Assembly (NCBI GenBank): GCA_946480085.1 | Contig: CAMLHZ010000004.1 | Location: 186,001-250,000 of the forward strand | DNA from: an uncultured Flavobacteriales bacterium | GTDB lineage: Bacteria > Bacteroidota > Bacteroidia > Flavobacteriales > Crocinitomicaceae | Length of the DNA: 64,000 nt | Direction: 5' to 3' | Shown here: in pieces, positions 15,009-24,629 of the stretch | How the letters are laid out: each line of letters opens with the position of its first letter | Position numbering within the stretch: position 1 is the stretch's first letter | Notes under the pieces: model-generated | Seen by the model: only the letters and a program-made list of their open reading frames with translations | Database searches by the model: none | What the model was told of the DNA's origin: nothing | Program-made: the position numbers and the translations under genes

Positions 15009-16666
15009 TGAATAGGAAAGTTATCATAGCGTTGTTCTCGTTGGTAGTATTTGTACTACTCCTTCTTTTGGTGTTCGGTGGTGACGCGAATAAGAAAGAA
15101 GAAACCTATTCTAACTGGACAACCAAATACGACTTCCGCTCAAAAGAGCCACAAGATCTTGGACTTTTGAAAAGCCTGATCCAAAAACACACGAAAGACT
15201 CTGTTTTCATCGTAGATCATTATAACCAGCTTCCTCAAATTAAAAACAAGGAAAAGGCTACCTTCATCTTCATTGGTGATGTGTTTTACATGCCAGAGAA
15301 AAACTTTAAATCCATCAAAAAGTATATCGATTCCGGAGCAACAATGCTTCTTTCTTATGAAAAAGTGAATCAAACTTTTTACGACAGATACTTTGACAAC
15401 GGAGCATTCTATTTGGAATACAACGACAAGTTCTTCCAATGGGTAGGCGACACTTCTCTGCGTTACTGTACGGTTTATCAAAACGATACCATTTACGACG
15501 ATTGGTCGCTCTACAATAAGCAAGCAATCAAAGACACCAATTACAGAGCTTACATGTTCGCTGTCGATAAACCAACAGCGTTCTACGTGAAATCAGGTAA
15601 AGGAAGCATTCACTTTAACGCAAATCCTAAGCTGTTTCAAAATTATCAGGTGTATTCAGGAAATGGATATGCACACGCGGCTGCCTGGTTAAAATGGATT
15701 CCGAAGAATGAAAATGTAATCATCATGAAATTTGCGGTTCCACCTGTTCCGCCAGTTGATAATGGTGATGCGGATAACGATTTGATGGAAGACACTTCGT
15801 ACCTGCAATTTATTGTACAGAACGAAGCCTTAAGAACGGCATTCCTTTTCGCACTTGGACTTATTTTCTTATTCCTATTGTTCCGAACAAAACGACGTGA
15901 GAACATTTTAAGCGGTGTTGAAAGCAAACGAAACATGTCGGTGGTATTTGTGGAAACACTAAGCAGTATTTACCTGGCAAAGAATTCACCAACAAGCGTG
16001 CTTCAGATCATGCGTAGAAATTTCTATGCTCAAATCAATCGTCATTTCTATATTGATCTTACCAGAAAAGAAAAACTGAAGGAAAACGTAGAACGTTTGA
16101 TCGAGAAATCTGGTTATCCGGCAGAGAAGATAAACGAGATTATCAAATCATTTAGTCCGGTTGGAAATGTTGCTGACAATGCCAGTTTGGGTGTCTTGTA
16201 CCGAAAAATTGACGATTTCTACAAAGCAACCGGTATTCGAAAAGACTACGATAAAGTGTTCATTCAGGGACGTGGAATTGAAATTCATAAATCTCCAATT
16301 ATTGGTGGACTTGCGCTTCTCGTATCGCTATTGATCCTTTTCAAAGGAATGCAGTTATTACAGTATAGTGATGGATTAGGAATTGTGCTTGCCATTAGCG
16401 GCGCATTTGCATTGTTCCTTTCAATTCGTTTGGTAATGATTCCTTCCATTCGTATGGATGACGATAAAATTGTGAAGTATAACTTTATCTTCGGAAAGAA
16501 AACCATTTGGATGGATAAGGGTGTTACCGCATCTGTTCATGAAAACAAAGTTGAATTTAGAGCAGAAGACGATACTTCGTTCTCCATTTCTCAACAAATA
16601 CTAAGTAAACGAAGCAAACATAATTTAAGTCAAATTATAGCGTACTTAAAACGTAAAGCCTTATGA
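15008..16666 (+). CDS. DUF4350 domain-containing membrane protein
   Basis: This 552-residue protein is encoded between the DUF4129 and MoxR genes, overlapping both (TAATG at its start, ATGATG at its end). An N-terminal membrane segment spans about residues 3-23. The DUF4350 region that follows (about 35-180) contains FIFIGDVFYMPEKNF and DSGATMLLSYEK, a gasdermin/GATase-like fold in related families. A membrane segment with RTKRRE at its cytoplasmic edge lies at about 280-298. A soluble helical region comes next, and two further membrane segments lie near 425-480. Position and topology match operon relatives; function is not established. Confidence 0.85.
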   Translation: MNRKVIIALFSLVVFVLLLLLVFGGDANKKEETYSNWTTKYDFRSKEPQDLGLLKSLIQKHTKDSVFIVDHYNQLPQIKNKEKATFIFIGDVFYMPEKNFKSIKKYIDSGATMLLSYEKVNQTFYDRYFDNGAFYLEYNDKFFQWVGDTSLRYCTVYQNDTIYDDWSLYNKQAIKDTNYRAYMFAVDKPTAFYVKSGKGSIHFNANPKLFQNYQVYSGNGYAHAAAWLKWIPKNENVIIMKFAVPPVPPVDNGDADNDLMEDTSYLQFIVQNEALRTAFLFALGLIFLFLLFRTKRRENILSGVESKRNMSVVFVETLSSIYLAKNSPTSVLQIMRRNFYAQINRHFYIDLTRKEKLKENVERLIEKSGYPAEKINEIIKSFSPVGNVADNASLGVLYRKIDDFYKATGIRKDYDKVFIQGRGIEIHKSPIIGGLALLVSLLILFKGMQLLQYSDGLGIVLAISGAFALFLSIRLVMIPSIRMDDDKIVKYNFIFGKKTIWMDKGVTASVHENKVEFRAEDDTSFSISQQILSKRSKHNLSQIIAYLKRKAL

Positions 16667-17778
16667 TGAATAACGACGAAAATCTGTCAGAAGGACAGGC
16701 AGCAAACGGGCAAAACGAACAACAAAACGACTTCTCGGCATTTATGCCTGGTAGTGCTAGTTCTGAGTCGACAAATACAGAAGTACCAAGTGCAAACAGC
16801 GGAAGCGGTTTCGTTCAACGCGACCAAACAGAATTGTTGTGGGTTGCACAAAAAGTAAATCAGGTCCGACAAGAGTTACGTAAATACCTCATCGGTCAAT
16901 CAGAAATGGTTGAATTGTTGATGGCGGGAATTTTTGCAAACGGGCATATTCTTTTGGAAGGAGTTCCCGGAGTTGCAAAAACGCTTTCGTCCAAGGCGCT
17001 TTCGAGAGTATTGAAGGTTGATTTCTCCCGTATTCAGTTTACGCCGGATTTGATGCCTTCTGATGTTATCGGAACATCGATCTTCAACATGAAGGACAGC
17101 GAATTTTCCTTCAAGAAAGGTCCAATCTTCTCTAACATCGTTTTGATTGATGAGATTAACCGTGCTCCTGCAAAAACGCAAGCTGCCTTGTTCGAGGTAA
17201 TGGAAGAACGTCAAATTACGTACGATGGAAATCGTTACGAAATGGGATATCCGTTCCTTGTGGTTGCAACGCAAAACCCGGTTGAACAAGAAGGAACATA
17301 TAATCTTCCTGAGGCTCAGCTTGACCGTTTCATCTTCAAAATCAAGATTGATTATCCGAATTTGAACGAGGAGATTGAAATTTTGAACCGCTACAAAGAA
17401 TCTATTTCAGCTCCAACTTTGGATGAAATCGTTCCGGTTTTCACGCCAGATGAATTGAAACGCGCACAGCAAACCATTGAGAAAATTGTTTTGGAAGACC
17501 GCTTGATCGAATACATTGCTCAGGTAGTTCACAAAACAAGAAATCACGCGAAATTGTTCCTTGGAGCTTCACCACGTGCATCTTTGGCAATTGTGAAAGC
17601 AGCAAAAGCATTCGCAGCAATCAGAGGTCGCGATTTCGTTACTCCGGATGATATTCAGTTTGTAGCAGTTCACGTATTGAATCACCGTTTGATCCTTACA
17701 CCGGAATCAGACATGGAAGGTGTAGCAATTGAAGACGTGATCCGCGAGATCGTTCAAACGGTAGAAGTACCAAGATAA
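16663..17778 (+). CDS. MoxR-family AAA+ ATPase
   Basis: This 371-residue AAA+ ATPase of the MoxR subfamily is thought to act as a chaperone-like factor in assembling partner proteins. The first 55 residues are a low-complexity extension rich in Asn, Ser and Gln. Walker A is GVPGVAKT at 100-107, and Walker B with the following conserved residues is LIDEINRAPAKTQ from 161. Later come the sensor segment FLVVATQNPVEQEGTYNLPEAQLDRF (quoted in part: ATQNPVEQEGTY, PEAQLDRF) and the C-terminal lid with GASPRASLAIVKAAKAFAA. It is coupled to the DUF4350 gene and followed after 12 bases by the DUF58 gene, its usual partner, which supplies a vWA-like domain. Confidence 0.95.
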   Translation: MMNNDENLSEGQAANGQNEQQNDFSAFMPGSASSESTNTEVPSANSGSGFVQRDQTELLWVAQKVNQVRQELRKYLIGQSEMVELLMAGIFANGHILLEGVPGVAKTLSSKALSRVLKVDFSRIQFTPDLMPSDVIGTSIFNMKDSEFSFKKGPIFSNIVLIDEINRAPAKTQAALFEVMEERQITYDGNRYEMGYPFLVVATQNPVEQEGTYNLPEAQLDRFIFKIKIDYPNLNEEIEILNRYKESISAPTLDEIVPVFTPDELKRAQQTIEKIVLEDRLIEYIAQVVHKTRNHAKLFLGASPRASLAIVKAAKAFAAIRGRDFVTPDDIQFVAVHVLNHRLILTPESDMEGVAIEDVIREIVQTVEVPR

Positions 17779-17790
17779 TAGCAGAAACAG

Positions 17791-19116
17791 ATGTTGCGCA
17801 ATTTCTATTTAACACGATTCTTTTTCCTTGTCAATGCCGGAGGTGTTGCCGTAATGGGTTGTGGTTACCTTTGGGAGCCCCTGATCTTTATTGGGAAAAT
17901 GATCGTTTTTATTACGCTAGGCGCAACTATTATCGACCTCATTCTTGTAAACAGCTCGCGCAAACCGTTGACTTATCGCAGGGTTTTCATGGAACGCATG
18001 TATTTGGGAGATTTGAATGAAATCAAAGTAGAGATCATCAACCAAACCTTGCAACCGCTAACAGTTGGTATTTACGAAGGTTATCCAACGGTTATGCAGC
18101 GCAGAAGTAAGGTCATTAATAAAATCCTTCTTCCACGAAAAAAAGAGGTGTTTGAATACGCTTTTACACCAAAGGCAAGAGGAATGTATGAATTCAACGA
18201 AACCGTTGTTTTTGTGCGCTCTCCTCTCTTCCTGGCCCAGCGTAAAATTCGTTTTGAAACGGAAGATGCAACGCACGTTTATCCTTCTGTTTTACAGATG
18301 AAACAAATGGAGTTGAAGGTTTTCAATCCGCAAACACAATCGTTGGGAATTAAGAAAGTTCGTCGACTAGGGAATACCAGCGAATTTGAGCAGATCAAGA
18401 ACTACGTTCAGGGCGATGATTTAAGAACGATTAACTGGAAAGCTACCAGTCGTAAGAACGAATTGATGGTTAACCAGTATCAGGACGAGAAATCACAACC
18501 GATTTACTGTGTTGTGGATAAAAGTCGTCCCATGCAAATGGCGTTCAACGACATGAACATGTTGGATTATGCCATTAATTCCTCTTTGATTCTTTCCAAT
18601 ATTGCTTTGCGTAAAGGCGATAGAGCTGGTTTGCTTACGTTTTCGGACAAGATTGGAACAATGATTCCGGCGGATAAAAGTTCTGGGCAACTAGGCCGAA
18701 TTCTGGAAGGATTGTACAACCAACGCACACACTTCAAGGAAGGAAACTTCGAATTGTTGTATCAGGCGATTCGTCAACAAATCAAAACGCGTTCATTGTT
18801 GTTCCTGTTCACTAACTTCGAAAGTGAATTTGCAATGCGTAGAGCTTTACCTATGTTGCAGCGTTTGAACAAACGACATGTACTCATCGTTATCTTCTTT
18901 CAGAACAACGAACTTGAGTTATTGGCACAACAACCCGTAGCGAGTAACAAAGATTTGATTCAAGCCACTATTGCAGAAAAAATGGGAAGTTTGAAATGGT
19001 CGCTTGCCCGCGAACTTCGTCAATACGGAATTCAATCCATTCTTACCCGTCCGGAAGACCTTTCCATGAATACGGTGAATAAGTATTTGGAGTTGAAGGC
19101 GAAGGGGGTTATTTAG
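17791..19116 (+). CDS. DUF58 domain-containing protein
   Basis: The 441-residue protein has two N-terminal membrane segments (about residues 8-28 and 32-52), a beta-rich middle domain, and then the DUF58 core: TSEFEQIKNYVQGDDLRTIN, WKATSRKNELMVNQY and VVDKSRPMQM. The last begins a von Willebrand A-like fold, with DKSRP in place of a full MIDAS DxSxS. MoxR-DUF58 pairs occur widely and are believed to act together on membrane or envelope proteins. It is the last gene of the operon. A repeat, not an obvious terminator, follows. Confidence 0.93.
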   Translation: MLRNFYLTRFFFLVNAGGVAVMGCGYLWEPLIFIGKMIVFITLGATIIDLILVNSSRKPLTYRRVFMERMYLGDLNEIKVEIINQTLQPLTVGIYEGYPTVMQRRSKVINKILLPRKKEVFEYAFTPKARGMYEFNETVVFVRSPLFLAQRKIRFETEDATHVYPSVLQMKQMELKVFNPQTQSLGIKKVRRLGNTSEFEQIKNYVQGDDLRTINWKATSRKNELMVNQYQDEKSQPIYCVVDKSRPMQMAFNDMNMLDYAINSSLILSNIALRKGDRAGLLTFSDKIGTMIPADKSSGQLGRILEGLYNQRTHFKEGNFELLYQAIRQQIKTRSLLFLFTNFESEFAMRRALPMLQRLNKRHVLIVIFFQNNELELLAQQPVASNKDLIQATIAEKMGSLKWSLARELRQYGIQSILTRPEDLSMNTVNKYLELKAKGVI

Positions 19117-19278
19117 ACTATAGACACGCTGCGCTATGGACTTGAGACAAAAGACTTGTTTCTGTTTACTTCGGAATTCTAAGAGCGCAAATGGATCTCA
19201 AAATTCTCTCAAACTGTTGAGGAATCTCCGTTCATTTTATTCAAGCCTTAGTCTAAATAGATTGATAGTGATGCTTTG

Positions 19279-19326
19279 TCACTTCGAGTAATTCTGACGA
19301 TAGGAAGAACTGTATCGAGAAGGACA
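19279..19326. repeat. Imperfect palindromic repeat between convergent genes
   Basis: Arms around CACTTCGAGTAATTC and its near complement GAACTGTATCGAGAAG make an imperfect inverted repeat just before the convergent receptor gene's stop. It resembles a TCTCGATAC...CACTCGA-type repeat I recall from Bacteroidetes genomes. No other copy was noticed in this window. Confidence 0.45.
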
Positions 19327-19332
19327 GAAAGC

Positions 19333-21759
19333 TTACTGCCCACCACCCTTATTCGGAATTCCTCCTCCATCATCATCCGCAGGACGTTCGTATCTTCCAA
19401 AAGAATAAGCCACTTTAAACCAAACCGAACGTGTGTCTGCTTTGGTGTAACTGTCCATTGTCAGTGGCAAATAACTTGTTCTGTTGTAATTGGCATTGCT
19501 GTTGAACAAATCCTGAACAGTTAAAGAAACACGCCATTTTTCATCCTTGAACTTGCGACTCAAAACCACTTCCACATCATGAATCCCTTTGGTAGTTTCA
19601 CTCAACAAGTACATTCCTTTTGCAGTGTAATTGTATTCCACATTTAATCGAACTTTCAACGGAAGCATGAATTGGGAATAGAATCCAAATGTCCACCACG
19701 GATTGTTGCCGTTTACATAGTTGTAGCCTGGGATATTCGTTGTGTTTCTATCGGCATAGATGTACATGAAAGAAATGGCGTCTACATCAATGTTCTGATT
19801 GAAGAAATCCAAACCGCTTTTGAACATTCCAAACGGAACAGGCAAAGCAAAGAAATAGGAAAGCGTTCCAACGTTGTTGTAGGTTTTATAGGTCTGATTA
19901 ATCGAAAATGAATTGCTGTCTGCAGTTGCTTCGCTTAGATTGATTGAATTCGATAAGGAATAGTTTGCGCTTACCTCCAGATAATCGAAAATGGTTAACT
20001 CGGCTCCCATTCGATGACTGAAATTGGGTGATAAAGCGGCATTTCCGGTACTTGTAGTGAAGTTGTCGTAGTAGCCGGAAATATTTGGATCAAACTGGGA
20101 ATAACTCGGCATATTGATCTTTCGCGAATAATTCGTTGTAAAGACAATTGGATCAGCAATTTTGTAAAGTGCATGAATAGATGGAAAAACGTTCAGATAA
20201 TGTCGCGTCACAATGGTATTTCCATCCAACTTTCCGTTCAAGGTAAAATCTTCAACACGCAATCCGGCGGTTACAGAGATTTTCTTTCCAATTCTCTGTT
20301 TCCATTCGGTATAAGCTGCAAAATTTTGTTCAGCATATTTGAACGGTAAGGAACTTTCGAAATCGGTTGAATTCATGGTTAATTCATTCGTGTCGTTCAA
20401 ATGGTATTTACCGGCACTCAACACATCAAAATAAGTGAATTTTCCACCCAAGTTCAGTTGCGATTTCCACTTTGGAAATGGAATTTCAAAATCAGTTCGT
20501 AAGAAAAAGTAATTGGTCAAGGAATAGTTGTCCAAAAGTGAATACAATTTTCCATTGTAATCCTGAACATTCAATCTTTTGCTGGAATAATCGTAAGTAT
20601 TGAAATTGGCAGTTACTTCAAATTTTCGCTTCAAAGTATCTAAGTAAGTTCGATATTTCACCGTCGCGTTGAACTGCCAACCATCTCCATTTCTCCAATA
20701 ATCATTTTTCAAGCGTTCCTGCTGAATAGAGTTACTGGAAGAACCTTTCAAATCGTTCTTAAACAAGCTAACACCCATGTTTACCTGCAAAAAACTACGT
20801 TGATTAAAACGATACGTCACGGATGGTCTGAAATAAAAATTATCGTCATACGTAAACTCTCTTCTTTCCGATTCCAGTGAAGTAAGTGTATCAAAGTAAT
20901 TGTATTTTCTACTGAAGGTGCTTTTGTAATCACGTTCAAAATAGCTGTATCCTGTTTGCAATTGCCAGGTATATTTTTTTCCTCTTCCACTTACCATTAG
21001 TGAGGGTAATACCTTACTGTTTCTGTTGAAGCCCGAATTGAGCGTTACTGTTCCTGAAATCCACTTCGTAACACGTCCCAAACTTATGATATCGATAATT
21101 GCTCCACTGGTAGTTGCGTCATAAGAAGCTCCTGGATTGGAAATCAATTCAATTTTTTGAACCGAGGTTGCAGGTAAACTTTTTAGAAGATTATCCAAAT
21201 CTGTTCCTCCAATAGTACTTGGAATTCCTTCGAAATAAACGCTGGCCAATTGTCCGCTCATAGCAAATCCACCACCCGGAAAAGGAAGAATTCCCGGAAT
21301 CTTCAGGATGGCGTCGTAAACAGAACTAACTTCTAAAACTGGATTGCCCTCAACTGTAACGGTCGTTTTATCCGCATCCTTCACAATGAATTTCTTGGGA
21401 ACCCCAGTAATCGTTACGTCACCAAGATCTCTTGTTTTTGGTGCCAGGGATATTATTCCCAAATCAATCGATGCTAGTTCTTTGACCTCAAATACTTGTT
21501 CGATTGTTGCACCTTCCTGCGTTTTGATTTTCAGTGTATAATTCGCTGGTGGAAGATTAAGTGAGAAGGTCAAATCACAAAGTGAATCTGTCTTTGTCCA
21601 GATGGTACTGTCAGATTCATTTTTAAGAAAGAAGAGCTTTAACTGTTTATCGCAATTCCCCTTGTCATCCACAAAACGTGCAGTTATTGTACGTTCCTGT
21701 GACAATCCACAGAATGAAATAAACGTTGTCAGCAAAACGAGGACGAGGGAAAGCTTCAT
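19333..21759 (-). CDS. TonB-dependent-receptor-like outer membrane beta-barrel protein
   Basis: This is an 808-residue outer-membrane protein. A signal peptide (MKLSLVLVLLTTFISFCGLS) precedes a carboxypeptidase-regulatory-like domain at about 20-110. A plug-like domain follows, with VEGNPVLEVSSVYDAILKIP and LISNPGASYDATTSGAIIDI, and then a large barrel of the OMP_b-brl_3 type (GYSYFERDYKSTF, TAGLRVEDF, FPSIHALYKI). It ends in a Gly/Asp-rich tail. The ATG at 21759 is chosen because it starts the signal peptide; the open frame continues 62 codons upstream but runs through the promoter. The substrate is unknown, and no SusD-like partner is adjacent. The exact -7 element ends only three bases before the ATG, so the transcript may be leaderless. 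Confidence 0.88.
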   Translation of the reverse strand: MKLSLVLVLLTTFISFCGLSQERTITARFVDDKGNCDKQLKLFFLKNESDSTIWTKTDSLCDLTFSLNLPPANYTLKIKTQEGATIEQVFEVKELASIDLGIISLAPKTRDLGDVTITGVPKKFIVKDADKTTVTVEGNPVLEVSSVYDAILKIPGILPFPGGGFAMSGQLASVYFEGIPSTIGGTDLDNLLKSLPATSVQKIELISNPGASYDATTSGAIIDIISLGRVTKWISGTVTLNSGFNRNSKVLPSLMVSGRGKKYTWQLQTGYSYFERDYKSTFSRKYNYFDTLTSLESERREFTYDDNFYFRPSVTYRFNQRSFLQVNMGVSLFKNDLKGSSSNSIQQERLKNDYWRNGDGWQFNATVKYRTYLDTLKRKFEVTANFNTYDYSSKRLNVQDYNGKLYSLLDNYSLTNYFFLRTDFEIPFPKWKSQLNLGGKFTYFDVLSAGKYHLNDTNELTMNSTDFESSLPFKYAEQNFAAYTEWKQRIGKKISVTAGLRVEDFTLNGKLDGNTIVTRHYLNVFPSIHALYKIADPIVFTTNYSRKINMPSYSQFDPNISGYYDNFTTSTGNAALSPNFSHRMGAELTIFDYLEVSANYSLSNSINLSEATADSNSFSINQTYKTYNNVGTLSYFFALPVPFGMFKSGLDFFNQNIDVDAISFMYIYADRNTTNIPGYNYVNGNNPWWTFGFYSQFMLPLKVRLNVEYNYTAKGMYLLSETTKGIHDVEVVLSRKFKDEKWRVSLTVQDLFNSNANYNRTSYLPLTMDSYTKADTRSVWFKVAYSFGRYERPADDDGGGIPNKGGGQ

Positions 21760-21762
21760 AGT

Positions 21763-21770
21763 CAAAATTA
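21763..21770 (-). promoter_or_regulatory. Exact -7 element (TAATTTTG) directly before the receptor start
   Basis: Read on the minus strand the box is TAATTTTG, and the ATG begins four bases after its last G. No -33 TTG was found at the expected distance. Confidence 0.5.
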
Positions 21771-21838
21771 CCAAATGCAGGAATAAGAAAAAGTTACAGT
21801 AACAGCAGTTATAAAAGAAAGATTGTTGGTAGATAAAC

Positions 21839-21903
21839 AAACCACTAAGAAAAAGAGAGCGCAGAGATATACATTCCTCCGTGTTCTCATTTCCCTGTGG
21901 TTT
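21839..21903. repeat. AAACCAC...GTGGTTT inverted repeat
   Basis: AAACCAC at 21839-21845 and GTGGTTT at 21897-21903 bound a 65-base element whose interior arms are only loosely complementary (AAGAAAAAGAGAGCGCAGAG against CTCCGTGTTCTCATTTCCC). It has the look of a decayed ACCACTAAG...-type repeat. Confidence 0.55.
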
Positions 21904-22056
21904 TAATTCAACTAACCACTTTGATTGATGTTGGTTATTATTCAAATTGCAAATAATCTAACAAGGTTTAACTGATTTCAACAAAAGCATCCTCACACTC
22001 AGTTGTTTTAAGAAATATTAATTGAAATCAATAGCAGATATGCGTTGGGTTTTGTG

Positions 22057-22064
22057 TAATTTTG
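22057..22064 (+). promoter_or_regulatory. Exact -7 element (TAATTTTG) of the aldehyde dehydrogenase gene
   Basis: The box ends 23 bases before the ATG at 22088, implying a leader of about 19 bases. It excludes the longer reading from a TTG at 22022. Confidence 0.6.
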
Positions 22065-22087
22065 CACACAAACAAATTCAGAAAAGA

Positions 22088-23644
22088 ATGTCAGCAACAC
22101 TAGCAGCATCTGGAATTCAAGATGCACTGAAAACTTTAGGAATTGAGGCCGTAAACAGAGGAGCTTCAACAGGTGGTTATTGGTTTAACACACGTGGAGC
22201 ACAAATCGATTCTATTTCTCCTGCAGATGGAAAATTGATTGGTTCTGTTGTTTCTGCTACAGAAGCAGAATACGAAGCGGTAATTCTTAAAGCTCAAGAA
22301 GCTTTCAAAAGCTGGAGAATGGTTCCTGCTCCAAAAAGAGGGGAAGTTGTTCGCCAGTTGGCTGAAAAAATCAGAGAATACAAACAACCACTTGGAGAAT
22401 TGGTTTCTTACGAAATGGGGAAATCACTTCAGGAAGGTTTAGGAGAAGTTCAGGAAATGATCGATATCTGTGATTTCGCAGTTGGACTTTCTCGTCAATT
22501 ATACGGTTTAACAATGCACTCAGAGCGCGCTGGTCACAGAATGTATGAGCAGTACCACCCACTTGGAATCGTAGGAATTATTTCTGCATTCAACTTCCCG
22601 GTTGCGGTTTGGAATTGGAATACAGCTTTGGCCTGGGTTTGTGGTGACGTTTGTGTTTGGAAACCATCTGAAAAAACACCTTTGACGGCAATTGCTTGTC
22701 AAAAATTGACACAAGAAGTTTTCGAAGCGAACAATGTTCCTGAAGGAGTTTCTTCTTTGTTGATCGGTGGTGCTGATTTGGGAATCTTAATGTCGAATGA
22801 TACTCGCGTTCCTTTGGTTTCCGCTACTGGTTCAACTCGTATGGGTAAATTGGTTGGTGAAGCGGTTGGAAAACGTTTAGGTCGTCATTTGTTGGAATTA
22901 GGAGGAAACAACGCAGTAATTATTACAGAAAGTGCTGACTTGAAAATTGTTGTTCCAGGAGCTGTATTTGGTGCAGTAGGAACAGCTGGACAACGTTGTA
23001 CTTCAACACGTCGTTTGATCATTCACGATTCAGTTTACGATAAAGTACGTGATGCTTTGGTTAACGCTTACGGACAATTACGTATTGGAGATCCATTGGA
23101 TCAAAACAATCACGTTGGACCACTTATCGATAAAGATGCGGTTGCAGCTTACGAAAACGCATTGAAGCAAGTTGTTGCTGAAGGTGGAAAATTGATCGTT
23201 GAAGGTGGTGTTCTTTCAGGAGAAGGTTACGAAAGCGGATGTTACGTGAAGCCAGCAATCGCTGAAGCTGAAAATCACTTCAAAATTGTTCAGCACGAAA
23301 CATTTGCTCCGGTATTGTACTTGATGAAATACTCTGGTGGTGTTGAAAACGCTATCGCATTGCAAAATGGAGTTCCTCAAGGACTTTCATCAGCAATTAT
23401 GACTAACAACTTACGCGAAGCAGAAGCGTTCTTATCGCAAGCAGGATCTGATTGTGGAATTGCAAACGTGAACATCGGTACTTCAGGTGCTGAGATCGGT
23501 GGAGCATTTGGAGGTGAAAAAGAAACAGGTGGTGGACGTGAGTCTGGATCTGATGCCTGGAAAGTGTACATGCGTCGTCAAACGAATACAATCAACTACA
23601 CAGATTCATTGCCATTGGCACAAGGAATCAAGTTTGATTTGTAA
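22088..23644 (+). CDS. ALDH7-type aldehyde dehydrogenase (aminoadipate-semialdehyde / piperidine-6-carboxylate dehydrogenase-like)
   Basis: This 518-residue NAD(P)-dependent aldehyde dehydrogenase is closest in pattern to the ALDH7/antiquitin group, which oxidises alpha-aminoadipic semialdehyde in lysine breakdown. Catalytic elements are Asn169 (SAFNFPVAVWN), Glu270 (LELGGNNA) and the nucleophile Cys304 (GTAGQRCTSTRR). The C-terminus INYTDSLPLAQGIKF is characteristic of this group. ATG 22088 fits both the promoter position and the family length (about 510 residues). It is a single-gene unit between a divergent receptor and a strong terminator. Lysine catabolism is an inference from subfamily resemblance. 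Confidence 0.88.
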   Translation: MSATLAASGIQDALKTLGIEAVNRGASTGGYWFNTRGAQIDSISPADGKLIGSVVSATEAEYEAVILKAQEAFKSWRMVPAPKRGEVVRQLAEKIREYKQPLGELVSYEMGKSLQEGLGEVQEMIDICDFAVGLSRQLYGLTMHSERAGHRMYEQYHPLGIVGIISAFNFPVAVWNWNTALAWVCGDVCVWKPSEKTPLTAIACQKLTQEVFEANNVPEGVSSLLIGGADLGILMSNDTRVPLVSATGSTRMGKLVGEAVGKRLGRHLLELGGNNAVIITESADLKIVVPGAVFGAVGTAGQRCTSTRRLIIHDSVYDKVRDALVNAYGQLRIGDPLDQNNHVGPLIDKDAVAAYENALKQVVAEGGKLIVEGGVLSGEGYESGCYVKPAIAEAENHFKIVQHETFAPVLYLMKYSGGVENAIALQNGVPQGLSSAIMTNNLREAEAFLSQAGSDCGIANVNIGTSGAEIGGAFGGEKETGGGRESGSDAWKVYMRRQTNTINYTDSLPLAQGIKFDL

Positions 23645-23666
23645 TAGTTAAATCTAAACAATATTT

Positions 23667-23725
23667 AATCCCAATACTAAGGTCATCGAGCGTAGTCGAG
23701 ATGCCGAAGTGTTGGGATTTTTGTT
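23667..23725 (+). terminator. Terminator with a dispersed repeat nested in its loop
   Basis: AATCCCAA (23667-23674) pairs with TTGGGATT (23712-23719), followed by a T-rich run. The loop holds an inverse copy of the dispersed repeat, GTCATCGAGCGTAGTCGAGA, within 23681-23705. Confidence 0.8.
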
Positions 23726-23775
23726 TTGATTCGGTAACCAATTCCTTAAATTCGGGTTTTCACTTGAAACTACAA

Positions 23776-24531
23776 ATGACTTTGAAAACTCTCATCGCAC
23801 TTTGTTTTACATTATTTGGTTTAGCTCTTTCAGCGCAGACAAGCCAAACCGATTTCAATTTCGATCCACCTAAAAACCAAAAAGAATTAGCTCCACTTAC
23901 ACTTTGGTCAACTCAATATTACATTCATGAATTTCAATCGGGCGGTTCCATTCCTATTGTTTATGCAGACGGAACAACATCTGGATTAACCGCAGATACC
24001 TGCGATTTCTGTTCAGCTTCGTTAGAAGGAACGGCTTATGTAATGGATTCAACCGGGAGGATTACTGTGATTAATTTTGCAAAAAGCGGCGACAGCACTT
24101 TTGTGGATTGCAGAGCATGTTCCAAGTATGCCAACAGTAAACTAAATGTAGAAGGTTGGGGGAAAACACTTTGGCAAAAGTCAGACGGATATGGAAACGG
24201 AGTAAAGAACTATAAACTCGTTCCTTTCAGAACTATTGCCGTCGACAACGAGCGGATTCCTTATGGAACTGTAATCTATATTCCAAAGGCAAAAGGGAAA
24301 CTACTTTTTTTACCTGATGGAGGACGAGTGGTTCATGACGGTTATTTCTTTGCTGGAGATACAGGCGGGGCAATAAAGAAGAATCACATTGATGTTTTTA
24401 CAGGAATTTACAGTGCAAACCCATTTCCGGAAATCATTCAATCGAATGAAACGAAGACTTTTGAGGCATACATTGTTACGGATCCAGCAATCATTAATGC
24501 GTTGAAGGAACAGCATACTAAACTGAATTAA
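23776..24531 (+). CDS. Secreted 3D-domain (MltA C-terminal-like) protein
   Basis: The 251-residue exported protein has a signal peptide (MTLKTLIALCFTLFGLALSA) and a C-terminal 3D domain. This is the three-aspartate fold shared with the lytic transglycosylase MltA and Rpf-like proteins, which act on peptidoglycan. The aspartates are visible in FAGDTGGAIKKNHIDVFTG, preceded by the strand YGTVIYIPKAKG. Several cysteines (CDFC, CRAC) could form disulfides. The ATG at 23776 gives the signal peptide; an upstream ATG at 23701 lies inside the terminator and repeat and is unlikely to be used. A weak -7 element (TAAATTCG, 23747-23754) precedes it. Cell-wall activity is inferred. Confidence 0.82.
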   Translation: MTLKTLIALCFTLFGLALSAQTSQTDFNFDPPKNQKELAPLTLWSTQYYIHEFQSGGSIPIVYADGTTSGLTADTCDFCSASLEGTAYVMDSTGRITVINFAKSGDSTFVDCRACSKYANSKLNVEGWGKTLWQKSDGYGNGVKNYKLVPFRTIAVDNERIPYGTVIYIPKAKGKLLFLPDGGRVVHDGYFFAGDTGGAIKKNHIDVFTGIYSANPFPEIIQSNETKTFEAYIVTDPAIINALKEQHTKLN

Positions 24532-24541
24532 AATTAAAAAA

Positions 24542-24582
24542 TCTCGCATCTCGACTCCGCTCGATGACCGAGAGTTCTTATT
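24542..24582 (+). terminator. Terminator-like hairpin formed around a dispersed repeat
   Basis: TCTCG (24542-24546) and CGAGA (24569-24573) flank a family copy, ATCTCGACTCCGCTCGATGA within 24546-24569. An A-run precedes it and a T-rich run follows, so it could work in both directions. Confidence 0.6.
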
Positions 24583-24629
24583 TTTATTCGGGTCTAAAGT
24601 CTTTAGTCCAGCGTCTTTAAGTCTAATAA

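Larger units (their letters stand above)
21760..22087. other. 328-base divergent promoter region
   Basis: This region between the receptor gene and the divergent aldehyde dehydrogenase gene holds the two exact -7 elements (21763-21770 minus, 22057-22064 plus) and the inverted repeat at 21839-21903. No gene was found in it. Confidence 0.6.

Noticed and set aside
23701..23775. Upstream extension of the 3D-domain gene from an ATG at 23701
   Set aside because: The extension lies inside a terminator and repeat and would bury the signal peptide behind 25 residues.
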